Shown piece after piece: positions 54,401-58,742 of a DNA stretch of 64,000 bases; within the stretch, counting starts at the first letter, position 1, and each line of letters starts with the position of its first letter. A program made the translations under genes and the position numbers. The notes beneath the pieces were generated by a model. It ran no database searches and was not told the origin of the DNA. It was given only the letters and a program-made list of their open reading frames with translations. Where the stretch lies: positions 25,765,577 to 25,829,576 of the forward strand of contig OX243820.1 of NCBI GenBank assembly GCA_945859605.1. Reading direction: 5' to 3'. This DNA is from Lumbricus rubellus (Eukaryota; Annelida; Clitellata; Crassiclitellata; Lumbricidae).

Positions 54401-54655
54401 TTCTTTTACACTTTAAGCACTGCCTAGGTTCAATAATGAGGATGGCAGCGGGCACCTACGGGCACTGGTCCCTCGGTTCTTGATGATGATGATGAGGTTC
54501 AATTCCCCCATGCGCCTACAGAAGCAGTGTACTTAGCTCCTCATGTGTATGATATGACAGTACAGTAATATAGCCCACCTCATCTTGCTTGTGTCCCCCA
54601 GAATTGCTGTCCTCTGTAAACTCAGCCAAAACATCTTTAAGCTTCTTGTTGGCAT
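19945..54655 (-). CDS. dgk: Type I diacylglycerol kinase (alpha/beta/gamma class), 22 exons, 5' end missing
   Basis: Calcium-regulated lipid kinase that phosphorylates diacylglycerol to phosphatidic acid at membranes, ending signalling through protein kinase C. I joined 22 exons by reading AG acceptors, donors and codon phase; every junction keeps the frame, giving about 842 residues and a stop. Domain order: RVH (exons at 54579-50388), spacer, EF-hand 1 (loop [12 protein letters not shown]), EF-hand 2 ([12 protein letters not shown]), C1a, C1b, an acidic/Gly linker, catalytic domain with GGDGT and [15 protein letters not shown], then the accessory domain, ending FFGFFKKQ. Vertebrate DGK beta and gamma have about 790-805 residues, so this one is slightly longer, in the RVH-EF spacer and in the linker. 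Both EF-hand loops keep their acidic residues, so calcium binding is expected. Introns run from 0.4 to 8 kb. Two introns seem to use GC donors. The start-codon exon is not identified. Confidence 0.95.
20445..20505 (-). CDS. dgk: DGK exon, accessory domain (MQIDGEPW)
   Basis: A 61-base exon with acceptor CATTGCAG and donor ACA|GTACGT. It encodes [19 protein letters not shown], the conserved MQIDGEPW segment of the DGK accessory domain. Entry phase 2 joins CG+A to make Arg with the exon upstream; exit phase 0. Confidence 0.95.
20656..21818. mobile_element. Non-autonomous hAT-type element, 1.16 kb
   Basis: The ends are CAGGGGTTCTCAATC and its near complement GGTTGAGAACCCCTG. They are flanked by an exact 8-bp duplication, CCTTATAC, at 20648-20655 and 21819-21826. 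Sub-terminal GCGACACACC motifs are repeated in both ends. There is no transposase. It contains several TAGGCCTA-like motifs that are rare in the surrounding introns. Confidence 0.9.
22165..22230. mobile_element. Possible very short MITE
   Basis: AACCCTTTAACGCC at the left and the related inverse GGTCATTAAAGGGTT at the right bound 66 bases. The ends resemble the CCCTTTCGCC end of the element at 24238-24380. The target duplication is uncertain. Confidence 0.4.
22353..22470 (-). CDS. dgk: DGK exon, accessory domain (EVVGL...AGRRLAQC)
   Basis: A 118-base exon encoding [11 protein letters not shown] and then [14 protein letters not shown], both typical of the DGK accessory domain. The donor is ATACG|GTGAGT, exit phase 2. 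The acceptor GAATCAG gives entry phase 1, which requires a phase-1 donor upstream. Only the GC donor at 23872 supplies it with a good family match. Confidence 0.93.
22580..22705 (+). mobile_element. Fragment of a hAT-type element
   Basis: Starts with CAGAGGTTCTTAACCGGTGT and carries GTGTGTCGCG-like motifs like those at the ends of the element at 20656-21818. I found no matching right end and no target duplication, so it is probably a solo end. Confidence 0.45.
23207..23855. repeat. Minisatellite, period about 22 bp, about 29 copies
   Basis: The unit is CATGGTAAGACCATATGCCC plus CA, with substitutions in many copies (CACATAGTAAGACC, TACACCCC). The array ends about 17 bases from the DGK exon at 23873, so it occupies the first part of that intron in the direction of transcription. 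Repetitive Met/Leu-rich frames on the minus strand come from this array. Confidence 0.95.
23873..24083 (-). CDS. dgk: DGK exon, accessory domain ([11 protein letters not shown]...GGSNLWG)
   Basis: A 211-base exon with acceptor TATTTTAG. It encodes CDGVALDF, then [21 protein letters not shown], then a Lys/Ser-rich insert ([21 protein letters not shown]), ending LSLTFQ. Exit is phase 1 at CAAG, before GCAGGT. Joined there, the next codon is Asp, giving the family-like Q-D junction. A GT donor four bases later would break the frame. Confidence 0.9.
24234..24384. mobile_element. Possible piggyBac-like MITE with TTAA flanks
   Basis: A 143-bp segment is bounded by TTAA at 24234-24237 and 24381-24384, with CCCTTTCGCC at one end and GTCGACAGGG at the other. 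The interior has an inverted pair, AAAAGCGGCTTTT and GCCGCTTTT. TTAA is the piggyBac target, but the terminal match is short. Confidence 0.5.
24729..24819 (-). CDS. dgk: DGK exon, catalytic/accessory boundary ([15 protein letters not shown])
   Basis: A 91-base exon with acceptor AAATTGCAG and donor ATG|GTGAGA. It encodes [20 protein letters not shown] and then [10 protein letters not shown], which matches the family segment between FNSR and CDGV. Entry phase 2 completes Arg (AG+A); exit phase 0. It is too short to show as an isolated open frame. Confidence 0.95.
25023..25230 (+). mobile_element. SINE family A, full length, in a DGK intron
   Basis: Starts GGGGCGCGATGGTGTAGTGG with an A box, then a B box (GGTTCGAACAC), CCTTGGGCAAGTCCTT, GTCGGGAGCGCTTCTGAGTAG and an AACAAGCGCACATA end. 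It is antisense to the kinase transcript. Confidence 0.85.
25383..25611 (-). CDS. dgk: DGK exon, catalytic domain ([15 protein letters not shown])
   Basis: The largest kinase exon here, 229 bases. It encodes [11 protein letters not shown], then [29 protein letters not shown] and [10 protein letters not shown], all DGK family strings. Acceptor GTGTTAG, entry phase 1 (G+GT, Gly); donor AGCAG|GTCTTC, exit phase 2. Confidence 0.96.
26031..26120 (-). CDS. dgk: DGK exon, catalytic domain ([17 protein letters not shown])
   Basis: A 90-base exon encoding [20 protein letters not shown] and then [11 protein letters not shown], part of the nucleotide-binding fold of lipid kinases. Acceptor AATTCAG, entry phase 1; donor GGAG|GTAAAT, exit phase 1. 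Confidence 0.96.
26861..26946 (-). CDS. dgk: DGK exon, catalytic loop ([10 protein letters not shown])
   Basis: An 86-base exon encoding [20 protein letters not shown] and then [13 protein letters not shown] is the glycine-rich ATP-binding signature of diacylglycerol kinases. Acceptor GTGTAG, entry phase 2 (GG+G, Gly); donor ATGG|GTTAGC, exit phase 1. Confidence 0.96.
27533..27610 (-). CDS. dgk: DGK exon, catalytic domain ([13 protein letters not shown])
   Basis: A 78-base exon encoding [20 protein letters not shown] and then GGFFPG. Acceptor TTTGTTAG, entry phase 2 (AG+A, Arg); donor CCTGG|GTAAGT, exit phase 2. The [12 protein letters not shown] string is nearly invariant in class members. 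Confidence 0.95.
28588..28661 (-). CDS. dgk: DGK exon, start of catalytic domain ([15 protein letters not shown])
   Basis: A 74-base exon encoding [20 protein letters not shown] and then KQGTR. The VFVNPKSGG motif opens the DAGK catalytic domain. Acceptor ATTTAG, entry phase 0; donor ACGAG|GTACGA, exit phase 2. Confidence 0.95.
28662..30525 (-). other. DGK intron, repeats not well defined
   Basis: Intron of 1,864 bases. A short motif, AGTGGCAAAGCACCGGA followed by TACCAGTGCA, occurs at about 29052 and again at 30217, suggesting two copies of an unnamed repeat. An AT-rich near-palindrome with TATATACCGGTA lies at about 30115-30160. Confidence 0.5.
30526..30729 (-). CDS. dgk: DGK exon, linker between C1b and catalytic domain
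   Basis: The open frame that joins both neighbours in phase 0 encodes [20 protein letters not shown], then a Glu/Gln/Gly/Thr-rich low-complexity run, ending GSGSLQ before donor CAG|GTTGGT. Family linkers are also poorly conserved and end GLQ-like before the catalytic domain. The 5' edge is uncertain: the acceptor at 30730 (TTGAAAAG) has a weak pyrimidine tract, and an alternative in-phase acceptor would start the exon at 30708. Confidence 0.75.
31196..31325 (-). mobile_element. tRNA-like SINE fragment
   Basis: On the minus strand the sequence CTGATGGTGTAGTGACTAG resembles a tRNA A box, followed by a degenerate B-box region. No tail was defined. Lies in a DGK intron. Confidence 0.45.
31400..31498 (-). 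CDS. dgk: DGK exon, second half of C1b
   Basis: A 99-base exon, phase 0 on both sides, encoding [20 protein letters not shown] and then [13 protein letters not shown]. It supplies the late His and Cys residues of C1b and the HILPP-like motif that follows it in the family. Acceptor GTTTAG, donor CTG|GTATGT. Confidence 0.95.
32201..32317 (-). CDS. dgk: DGK exon, first half of C1b
   Basis: A 117-base exon, phase 0 on both sides, encoding [20 protein letters not shown] and then [19 protein letters not shown]. The HHWVEGNC start and the two CxxC pairs are the pattern of DGK C1b. Acceptor GTTTCAG, donor ACG|GTTGGT. Confidence 0.95.
32364..32430 (+). repeat. Interspersed repeat fragment, copy 1
   Basis: Carries GGTGCCCTTGCAACAGCATGG, then CTGTATTACGGCGCC and an AT-rich tail. 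A close copy is at 38257-38320. Probably the 3' part of an unnamed SINE. Confidence 0.6.
32990..33325 (+). repeat. Interspersed repeat D, copy 1
   Basis: Shares ordered blocks with 62280-62600: GATGCTTTATCTTATT, TGGTCATCATAA, CATAGATGA (CTATAGATGA in the other copy), and AAAGAATATTCTYATCWWATC at the end. Overall identity between the blocks is low, so the copies are old. Superfamily unknown. Confidence 0.55.
33491..33579 (-). CDS. dgk: DGK exon, second half of C1a
   Basis: An 89-base exon encoding [17 protein letters not shown] and then [12 protein letters not shown]. It holds the last zinc ligands of C1a. Acceptor TGTTGCAG, entry phase 1 (T+TT, Phe); donor CAT|GTAAGA, exit phase 0. An earlier GT (TTACT|GTAAAT) would break the frame into the next exon. 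Confidence 0.94.
34293..34410 (-). CDS. dgk: DGK exon, first half of C1a
   Basis: A 118-base exon encoding [20 protein letters not shown] and then [19 protein letters not shown]. The His-x12-Cys-x2-Cys spacing is exact for a C1 domain, and [15 protein letters not shown] is a strong DGK beta/gamma-like string. Acceptor ATTTGCAG, entry phase 0; donor ACAT|GTATGT, exit phase 1. Confidence 0.96.
34716..34815 (+). repeat. (CTGT)n/(CCCTGTCTGT)n microsatellite
   Basis: About 100 bases of CTGT and CCCTGTCTGTCT units in a DGK intron. Confidence 0.9.
34888..34990 (-). mobile_element. tRNA-like SINE fragment
   Basis: On the minus strand, GTCAGTACATTGGCCATGTA is followed by an AGGTCAGAGGTTCAGATC segment resembling a B box. 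Degenerate; the family was not assigned. Confidence 0.4.
36025..36280 (+). mobile_element. SINE family C, next to a DGK splice donor
   Basis: The tRNA-like head is GTAGCGCATTGGACAACGCA with B box TTTGAGCCCC, then GTAGGGCGGACGGACATGC, TTAGCGCCATGTATTG and GGCTGTCTGTTC. An identical arrangement is at 63832. The TTATTATTATTTT run at its right end stops about 5 bases from the donor of the DGK exon at 36281. Confidence 0.75.
36281..36400 (-). CDS. dgk: DGK exon, EF-hand 2
   Basis: A 120-base exon, phase 0 on both sides, encoding [20 protein letters not shown] and then [20 protein letters not shown]. The loop [12 protein letters not shown] has acidic residues at positions 1, 3, 5 and 12, as required for calcium binding. 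Acceptor TTTTTTCAG, donor TCC|GTAAGA. Confidence 0.97.
36444..36540 (+). repeat. (TCAA)n microsatellite
   Basis: About 24 TCAA units with two GAATCAA variants. Lies just upstream (minus strand) of the EF-hand 2 exon. Confidence 0.95.
36996..37105 (+). mobile_element. SINE family A, truncated at both ends
   Basis: Contains GGGACCTTGGACAAGTCCTT, a CATGAAATTCCGATTCAGTG block and GTAGTCGGGAGCGCTTCTGA. The tRNA head and the tail are missing. Confidence 0.7.
37808..38508. mobile_element. Foldback element with long inverted arms
   Basis: The left arm (about 37808-37985) and right arm (about 38325-38508) are imperfect reverse complements. Matching blocks include CCTTATCCTGCC, TTTAATAAATGGAGA, GATGCTCCA, CATACATG, GAGGCAGTATTA, GGAAGG, CTCTTAAATT and TTTACCCA. 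The arms weaken towards their outer ends, so the edges and any target duplication are unclear. The transcript of this DGK intron could fold into a long hairpin about 110 bases from the next exon. Confidence 0.7.
38257..38320 (+). repeat. Interspersed repeat fragment, copy 2
   Basis: GGCACCCTTGTAACGGCATGG followed by CTGTGTTACGGCGCC and a (TTA)n tail, homologous to 32364-32430. It lies in the loop of the foldback element. Confidence 0.6.
38617..38691 (-). CDS. dgk: DGK exon, between the EF-hands
   Basis: A 75-base exon, phase 0 on both sides, encoding [20 protein letters not shown] and then SELKP. Its first Glu is position 12 of the EF-hand 1 loop. Acceptor TATTTTCAG, donor CCG|GTTAGT. It matches the family helix ELxxIISQMMxVAEYLxWD. 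Confidence 0.95.
38851..39062 (+). mobile_element. SINE family A, full length
   Basis: GGCGCGGTGGTGTAGTGG head with A box, GGTTCGAAACC B box, CCTTGGGCAAGTCCTT core, and the GAGTAGAGAGAGCTTGAAGG tail ending AACAAGTGCACATA. A 41-bp segment covering the end and the AAACAAACAAAC flank is duplicated directly (about 39042-39122). Confidence 0.9.
39176..40033. mobile_element. Non-autonomous hAT-type element, 858 bp
   Basis: The ends are CAGTGGTTCTCAAACT and AGTTTGAGAACCCCTG, inverted with one mismatch. The exact 8-bp duplication CTTTAGAG lies at 39168-39175 and 40034-40041. GGGGTACGC motifs recur near both ends. AT-rich interior, no transposase. Confidence 0.92.
40345..40693. mobile_element. Non-autonomous hAT-type element, 349 bp
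   Basis: The ends CAGTGGTTCCCAACC and GGTTGGGAACCACTG are perfect inverted repeats. The 8-bp flanks GTGCATGC and GTGTCTGC match at six positions, so the duplication has decayed. Contains a G11 run near 40650. Confidence 0.85.
41183..41285 (+). repeat. (GAT)n/(GACAAT)n microsatellite
   Basis: About 100 bases of ATG/GAT triplets mixed with GACAATGAT units in a DGK intron. Confidence 0.9.
42600..42965 (-). pseudogene. Degenerate LINE reverse transcriptase fragment
   Basis: Read on the minus strand, pieces in shifting frames match the core of non-LTR reverse transcriptases: [11 protein letters not shown] (like DLSAAFDTVDH), an [10 protein letters not shown] segment, and [12 protein letters not shown], which corresponds to the catalytic FYADDTQLYL box. 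The YADD motif is altered to HAND and the frame is broken, so the copy is dead. The 5' and 3' ends were not found. Confidence 0.75.
43293..43690. mobile_element. Small hAT-like element with CATAG ends
   Basis: The ends CATAGATGTAAAAAA and TTTTTTACAACTATG are inverted repeats with one mismatch. The exact 8-bp duplication ATCATTGG lies at 43285-43292 and 43691-43698. The body is A-rich and packed with AAAAAACG motifs. The 8-bp duplication suggests hAT; the terminal bases are unusual. Confidence 0.85.
43735..43935 (+). mobile_element. tRNA-derived SINE, another family
   Basis: Head GAGGCACGATGGCTGATTGG and B-box-like GGTTCTATCCCC, then ATCCTGAGCAAGTCCTTAACT, the same core block as family A with a different head. 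It ends with a TGTATTGTATCG-like tail. Confidence 0.7.
44060..44300 (+). repeat. Tandem repeat, period about 34 bp
   Basis: Units of TAGAAAATGCTTTGTAGATG plus ATAGCTCATTAGCA, five to seven copies, the later ones more diverged (CTCCTTAGTGGAG). Confidence 0.9.
44398..44452 (+). repeat. Short purine tract, (GGA)n
   Basis: About 55 bases of GAGGA/GGAGGA units in the large intron. Confidence 0.85.
46721..46770 (-). CDS. dgk: DGK exon, EF-hand 1 loop
   Basis: A 50-base exon encoding [16 protein letters not shown]. It carries loop positions 1-11; position 12 (Glu) is the first codon of the next exon, 8 kb away. Acceptor ACTTGCAG, entry phase 1 (T+TT, Phe); donor TCG|GTGAGT, exit phase 0. Too short to stand out as an isolated frame. 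Confidence 0.95.
48817..48945 (+). repeat. Tandem repeat, period 31 bp, four copies
   Basis: The unit is GTACAATGTACATTTCATCA plus TCTCATGGTGT. It contains the palindrome TGTACA. It ends about 25 bases from the DGK exon at 48970. Confidence 0.93.
48970..49128 (-). CDS. dgk: DGK exon, entry to EF-hand 1
   Basis: A 159-base exon encoding [40 protein letters not shown] and [12 protein letters not shown]. The last part matches the family's LKDVVCYLSLLExGRPEDKLEF. Acceptor TTTTTACAG, entry phase 1; donor GAGT|GTGAGT, exit phase 1. The phase-1 entry requires the GC donor at the exon upstream. Confidence 0.93.
49564..49790 (+). mobile_element. SINE family A, full length, diverged head
   Basis: TGGGGTGCAGTGGTGTAGAG head, B-box-like GGTTCAAATCC, ACCCTGAGCAGGTCCTTCAC core, GTAGTCGGGAGCGCATCTGA and an AACAACTGCTCATA end followed by (CA)n. 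Confidence 0.82.
50079..50306 (+). mobile_element. SINE family A, full length
   Basis: GGCGCGGTGGTGTAGTGG head, A box, B box GGTTCGAATCC, CCTTGGGCAAGTCATT core, and a GAGAGAGCTTGAAGGGGC tail ending AACAAGTGCACATA and (CAAA)n. Nearly identical to the copy at 38851, so both inserted fairly recently. It lies about 80 bases from the DGK exon at 50388. Confidence 0.92.
50388..50564 (-). CDS. dgk: DGK exon, Ser/Thr-rich spacer after the RVH domain
   Basis: A 177-base exon encoding [20 protein letters not shown], a Ser/Gln/Gly-rich run, then [16 protein letters not shown]. Low conservation is normal for this spacer. Acceptor GGTTGCAG, entry phase 1 (G+GA, Gly). The only exit that keeps frame with the next exon is GCAG|GCAGGT, a GC donor at phase 1; a GT lies four bases downstream. 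Confidence 0.85.
50765..50815 (+). mobile_element. SINE 3' fragment
   Basis: GCTGAGAGCGCTCCTGAGTAG followed by GTTTCTTGAAGGGGCACTA, the 3' end of a family A-like SINE. Similar fragments are at 33370-33430 and 53750-53810. Confidence 0.6.
50938..51145 (+). repeat. Tandem repeat, period about 30 bp
   Basis: Alternating GCAGTACTCATT and GCAGTACTTGCCT units, about seven copies with drift towards the right end. Confidence 0.88.
52074..52145 (+). repeat. Interspersed repeat, copy 1 of an inverted pair
   Basis: Contains AATAAGTGGCAGGATGGCGT, then GGACGCCGTCCATGACTGTC. The reverse complement of the same pattern occurs at 54285-54362. Superfamily unknown. Confidence 0.6.
52379..52490 (-). CDS. dgk: DGK exon, RVH domain
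   Basis: A 112-base exon encoding [20 protein letters not shown], then [18 protein letters not shown]. It corresponds to the family's IDFEGFKLFMKTFLE...LPDDFTAHLFMSF, the recoverin-homology domain. Acceptor TCTTTGCAG, entry phase 0; donor ACTG|GTATGG, exit phase 1. Confidence 0.95.
52737..53030 (+). mobile_element. SINE family B, full length
   Basis: The tRNA-like head is CCTGGTGGCGGACCGGTAAT with B box GGTTCGACTCC, then GACCTTGGGCAAGTTGTTTA, then a specific body with GTACCGGCGTACGCTGGGAA and GTGTCCAGGACCTTGGGATT. The open frame across it is repeat-derived. The truncated copy at 18066 shares the body. Confidence 0.88.
54285..54362 (-). repeat. Interspersed repeat, copy 2 of an inverted pair
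   Basis: Reverse-complement counterpart of 52074-52145, sharing GGACGGCGTCCAGGCA-like and GCCGTCCTGCCACTTATT-like sequence on the plus strand. Confidence 0.6.
54579..54655 (-). CDS. dgk: DGK exon, N-terminal part of RVH domain (first one visible)
   Basis: A 77-base exon encoding [20 protein letters not shown] and then HKQDE. The KKLKDVL string marks the RVH start in DGK beta/gamma, about 25 residues from the initiator Met. Acceptor ATTTTGCAG, entry phase 1; donor GAG|GTGGGC, exit phase 0. The preceding exon, which must end in phase 1, was not found. Confidence 0.92.
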
Positions 54656-55469
54656 CTGCAAAATTGACAAAATGACAACACAATTGAACACATATATGTA
54701 GTAGAGGCAGATAAAATAATCCCATATAGTATACGAGCAATCCTGGAGCATATAAGACAATTCCATATATAATTAATATATAGTATGAGCAATGTTGAGC
54801 ATGCAAAATAACCAGATATAGAAGGAGAATATAAAATAATCCCTCAAAATCATCCCTAAGCCTCTAGGAAGAACTGAATTTTGAAGTGCATGATCCTGCT
54901 GCTGCTGCAGCAGCAAGGACAGGTAAGGTAATCACTAATCACAGTCAATTCCTACACACCTGCATCAGCCGCTGTCTGTCGTCGTCACAGAGACAGTGGG
55001 AGCAGTGCAAGCACAACAATATAAATTCAACAACAAACCGACTGGCCATTGTTGTTCCTGTCTCATCATTATTGCAGTACAACGATGACAACCATGACAA
55101 CAGTTAAGGACAACCGCTGGACAACATGAACTGCTCTCAATACAGTGAAACACACGCGTACAACATTGGACATGTACCAGCAAGTACCATTCAATCACAG
55201 TTCACTGGCAATTGCTAATTTATTTATTCATTTGTTCATAAATTTTTAATATAATTGCCTATTTTTTTAACCTCACACTCATTAACTCAGGATCCTCCTC
55301 AAAGTGCAGCCATGCCATCAACAAACAAACAAACACACAATATAAAAACAACATTCCTTTTGGAATCTTAACCTCTGGCTTCACATACGCACCACACATG
55401 TGCAATTGTGCATCATACATACACACAAGTGTGCATCACACATAAGTACATATGTACAATAATGTACAT
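54656..55469 (-). other. DGK upstream intron, nothing recognised
   Basis: AT-rich with a CTG/CAG cluster at about 54898-54915 and ACAT-type simple sequence from 55320. I looked for the first coding exon (an initiator Met and an SPxEF...LQ-like string before a phase-1 donor) and did not find it. Confidence 0.5.
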
Positions 55470-58018
55470 TAGGCCGGCCCTTAGCATACAGCCAAAAAAT
55501 AAAAATCGTAAAATTTTGTCTGGCACCCTTTCAATCCATGCCAATTATAGAAATAACATTATGTTGAAAAGGATTTTGGAATTGCAAAACATTTAGGGGT
55601 GCCCCTGGAGCGCCGAAGTTTATTCTATGATACAAATTTGATCAATTGAATCATACAATTTCAACCAAACTATATTCAACACACTGTCACTAAGAATTTT
55701 ACAGAGATGACTAAAATACACTCTAGTGATGCAACAATGCCAATGAAACAAGTGTTTACTGTTCAATTATAATTCAGTTATTGTTCACTGTTCAGCTGGT
55801 CACAGAAGTAAATGATCAGTTCAGGACAATAAAATGCAGGAATCACTGCTTTCTGCTAATTTGACACGAGATATCTTTTCGTACAGTCAGGGAACTGTCG
55901 TCGATGTTCACTGACAACCTGCAGGAGAAATTGAAGCTGATCCTCATCTTTTGTTAGCTTTTTATTTAAGTCCTGGATGAGTGCCACATCTCGTTCAGCT
56001 CTATCATTGACAACAGCCAACCCTTTGAGTACTGCTTGTGCTTCTCGACATGCTTTGTGCTCTTCCCATAGGGCAGGATCTTTGGAAAGCATCATCTCAG
56101 ATAGTCCATGCAGACCAAGCACCTGGAACAGTTTCTTGGAGTTGGTTGTACAGAATTGTTCCAGACCGCTGGTGCCAAGAAATGCACCTGACTTCACTCT
56201 TTGTCGTTTAGGCGGATGATCTGGGACTACTTCTTCCATGGCAGCGATCATTAGCTTATTGGAGTCATTGTATACCCTTGAATCAAAAAATAGTAAGCCC
56301 AATAAGCTCTTCAGACAAATACAAGAGATGAAGCCTTAGCTTCTTGCTTGTAGCAAAAGAAATTGTAGTATGTGGATATGTGAGAAGGTTTGCCATGAGA
56401 GTGAACTCATTCAGAGGAGTCTCAACAGCAATTGGCGCAGTTATCCATGCTTTCAGGTAGACAACAACTGAAAGGATGGCAATATCACGTTCTTCTGCAG
56501 CAGTCTTCTTGAACTGAGCACGAAAGACCGTGCACATCTTTATGGTATAGATGATTTTTGCCATCCATCGTGCCCGGTGCATAGCGCCAAGTGGTCGAAA
56601 CCGAATTCCACGAGAAGGAACACCTCCAAGAAAGACAACTGAGAGCTCGAGAAATTTCCTGTACTCGTCTCGTAGCTGTGCAGTTGCTAAATGTCTATGA
56701 GCAAACTCCAAGATATCAGAACGGCGTGGGTCCACCAATGATTCCACCAAATGATCTGACGAGGCTACCTGGAATTTGTCGCTTTCAATGAATTTCCAAT
56801 GGTCTTGAAACCTCTCGAAAAGAAGAACATCATGTCCAGTAGAAGTTCCAATGGAAGTTTTTCGAATACAGCCCCAACAATTAGTTCCATAACATGGTGT
56901 CGACATGCCAGGAAAAGGAGATCTTTATTCAATTCTTGCTATATTAGGAAACATGCACCTGAGCGATGACCTGTGTTGCTGGCTGTGGTGTCAAAGCACA
57001 AAGCAAGCATTCTTTTTTGCGCATCTGTTCCACTTCCTTCTGTCCCTGTGCACGCTGTCTTCGACGCATATCCACCATGTATGTCAGCTGCACCAACTGA
57101 ACCTGGACGTCCCTTCTGCCTTTGTGAGAGTAGAAAGTCTCTGTCTCTAAGAATGGAGATCATTGTGAGAGCGTCTGCATGGGCAACATCAAACAGGTCA
57201 TCTAGTCTCTCAATAAATTTCTCCTCCTTAATCTTGTGAGCTGTAGCTGTTTGGTGTCTATGCTTTTGAAGTCCTTTCCATTCCACGAACACAATCTCCA
57301 ACTTGTCAATACAATGCTTTTACCTCTTACAGGTATACCAGCTCGGTTCCAACATTATAGTGACTTTTTCTATAGCCTGTTGACTGGAATAACGGACTGT
57401 CTGCTTGCCAACTTTGAGTAGATCCAAAAATTTGACTAAACGATGGCAACTTTGCTCCATGAATTTCAGGCTCATAAGAGCCAAGTAGATAGACACTTGT
57501 TTTCCCTTGCGTTTGCATAATTAACTATAAATAATTATTTGTAATATTTTGTATTTACTACATGTATGTCTGACAATGTAGGCCTATGTTTCCTATAGTA
57601 GACTAAAATCAAATGTCTTTCCTTGTATTAAACAACTCTTCAAAAAATATTGCCACCTTTTTCAACCAGACAACAAACGTTAATCGAACATATATTTGAA
57701 ATTGTACAGTAAAATTTTAGAGCTCACGTAATTTCAATAAGTAAGTAAGTAAGTACTAAATATTAAATGTTGATGCATTGCAAACATTAGTAGGTCGACA
57801 GAATGTAGGCTATTAAAGCACTGAAAATGTCAGTTTGCGATTCCAATGATAATTTGGAAGTTTACTCATACATTATTGAAACTTGAGAGCTCGGGGGGCA
57901 CACCTAAATATTGCCCTATTGCAAAGATTTTTTGCACAAATTATTTTCTTCATAATTGAAACAGATTGGAGGGGTGCCAGTTGATTATTTTTAACTTTCA
58001 TTTTTAAGGGCCGGCCTA
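55470..58018 (-). mobile_element. hAT-type transposon with remnants of a transposase
   Basis: A 2,549-bp element with perfect 14-bp terminal inverted repeats, TAGGCCGGCCCTTA. The 8-bp duplication ATGTACAT, itself palindromic, lies at 55462-55469 and 58019-58026. GCCGGCCC near the tip is common in hAT ends. It inserted in ACAT-rich simple DNA. A broken transposase gene fills the middle on the minus strand. Confidence 0.92.
55856..57530 (-). pseudogene. Broken hAT-like transposase
   Basis: Four open blocks run head to tail on the minus strand: 57518-57327, 57301-56939, 56906-56283 and 56302-55856. They alternate between two frames. Recognisable parts are LDDLFDVAHADALTMI, then QRQKGRPGS, LCFDTTASNTG (a D-containing RNase H-like box) and LACRHHVMEL, as in uncharacterised transposase-like proteins of marine invertebrates (from memory). 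A TAG interrupts the frame right after GACFLI, and at least two frame changes follow. One change, near 57345, has a GTAAGA and might be an intron. Overall the copy looks inactive. Confidence 0.75.
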
Positions 58019-58029
58019 ATGTACATCAT

Positions 58030-58180
58030 ACATAAACACATATGTACAAAATTGCACATCATGCATGCAAACACACATACATGTGCATCATACACACACA
58101 TACATACATCATACACACACACACACACACACACACACAGTGTCACACACACACACATGCAATCATGCATGCATGCATAC
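58030..58180 (+). repeat. ACAT/(CA)n simple sequence
   Basis: Continuation of the simple DNA that the hAT-type transposon interrupted: CATACACACA and ATGCATGC units. False frames on both strands. Confidence 0.85.
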
Positions 58181-58514
58181 ACATTTTTTTTCACAAGTCC
58201 AAACACATGTGCTTTATGTCACCATTCCATGTTATTTATTGACAATTTAATAACATTACATGAAACGCTCTAAACATTACAGTTTCTGTGTATTCTTTAA
58301 CAGCACAGTTCGGCTGGGTTAAAAATGGCATCAACATTCAACAGTCCATTGAAAATTCATGTGAGGCATGCGAGATGCAGAGGTGAAAGTGGACTGACAC
58401 CATGCCATTTCATCTCTAAACAGCACACATGCTTAGCTCCATCATGTTCTTTTCACAGCAAATGAAAGAACAAAGAAAGGAAAAATTGACGGAAGAATGG
58501 AAGAAAGGATAGAT

Positions 58515-58742
58515 GAGCAAATTAATCAATCAATTAACTAATTAATCAATCAACTAATCAACCAATCAACTAATCAATCAGTCAATCAATCAACCATTCT
58601 TGTTAAAGTATTTATCATGTTCACTGCCATAATTGTATTAGGCTATGTTTGTTTGGTTCAGGAAAAAAGTATAAATAAATATTAAAAAATTAACTAGTCA
58701 ATCAGTAAATCAATCAGTCAATCAATCAATCAATCAATAGCT
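58515..58742 (+). repeat. (ATCA)n microsatellites, two blocks
   Basis: Blocks of AATCAATCA units at about 58520-58600 and 58690-58740, separated by unique AT-rich DNA. Confidence 0.88.
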
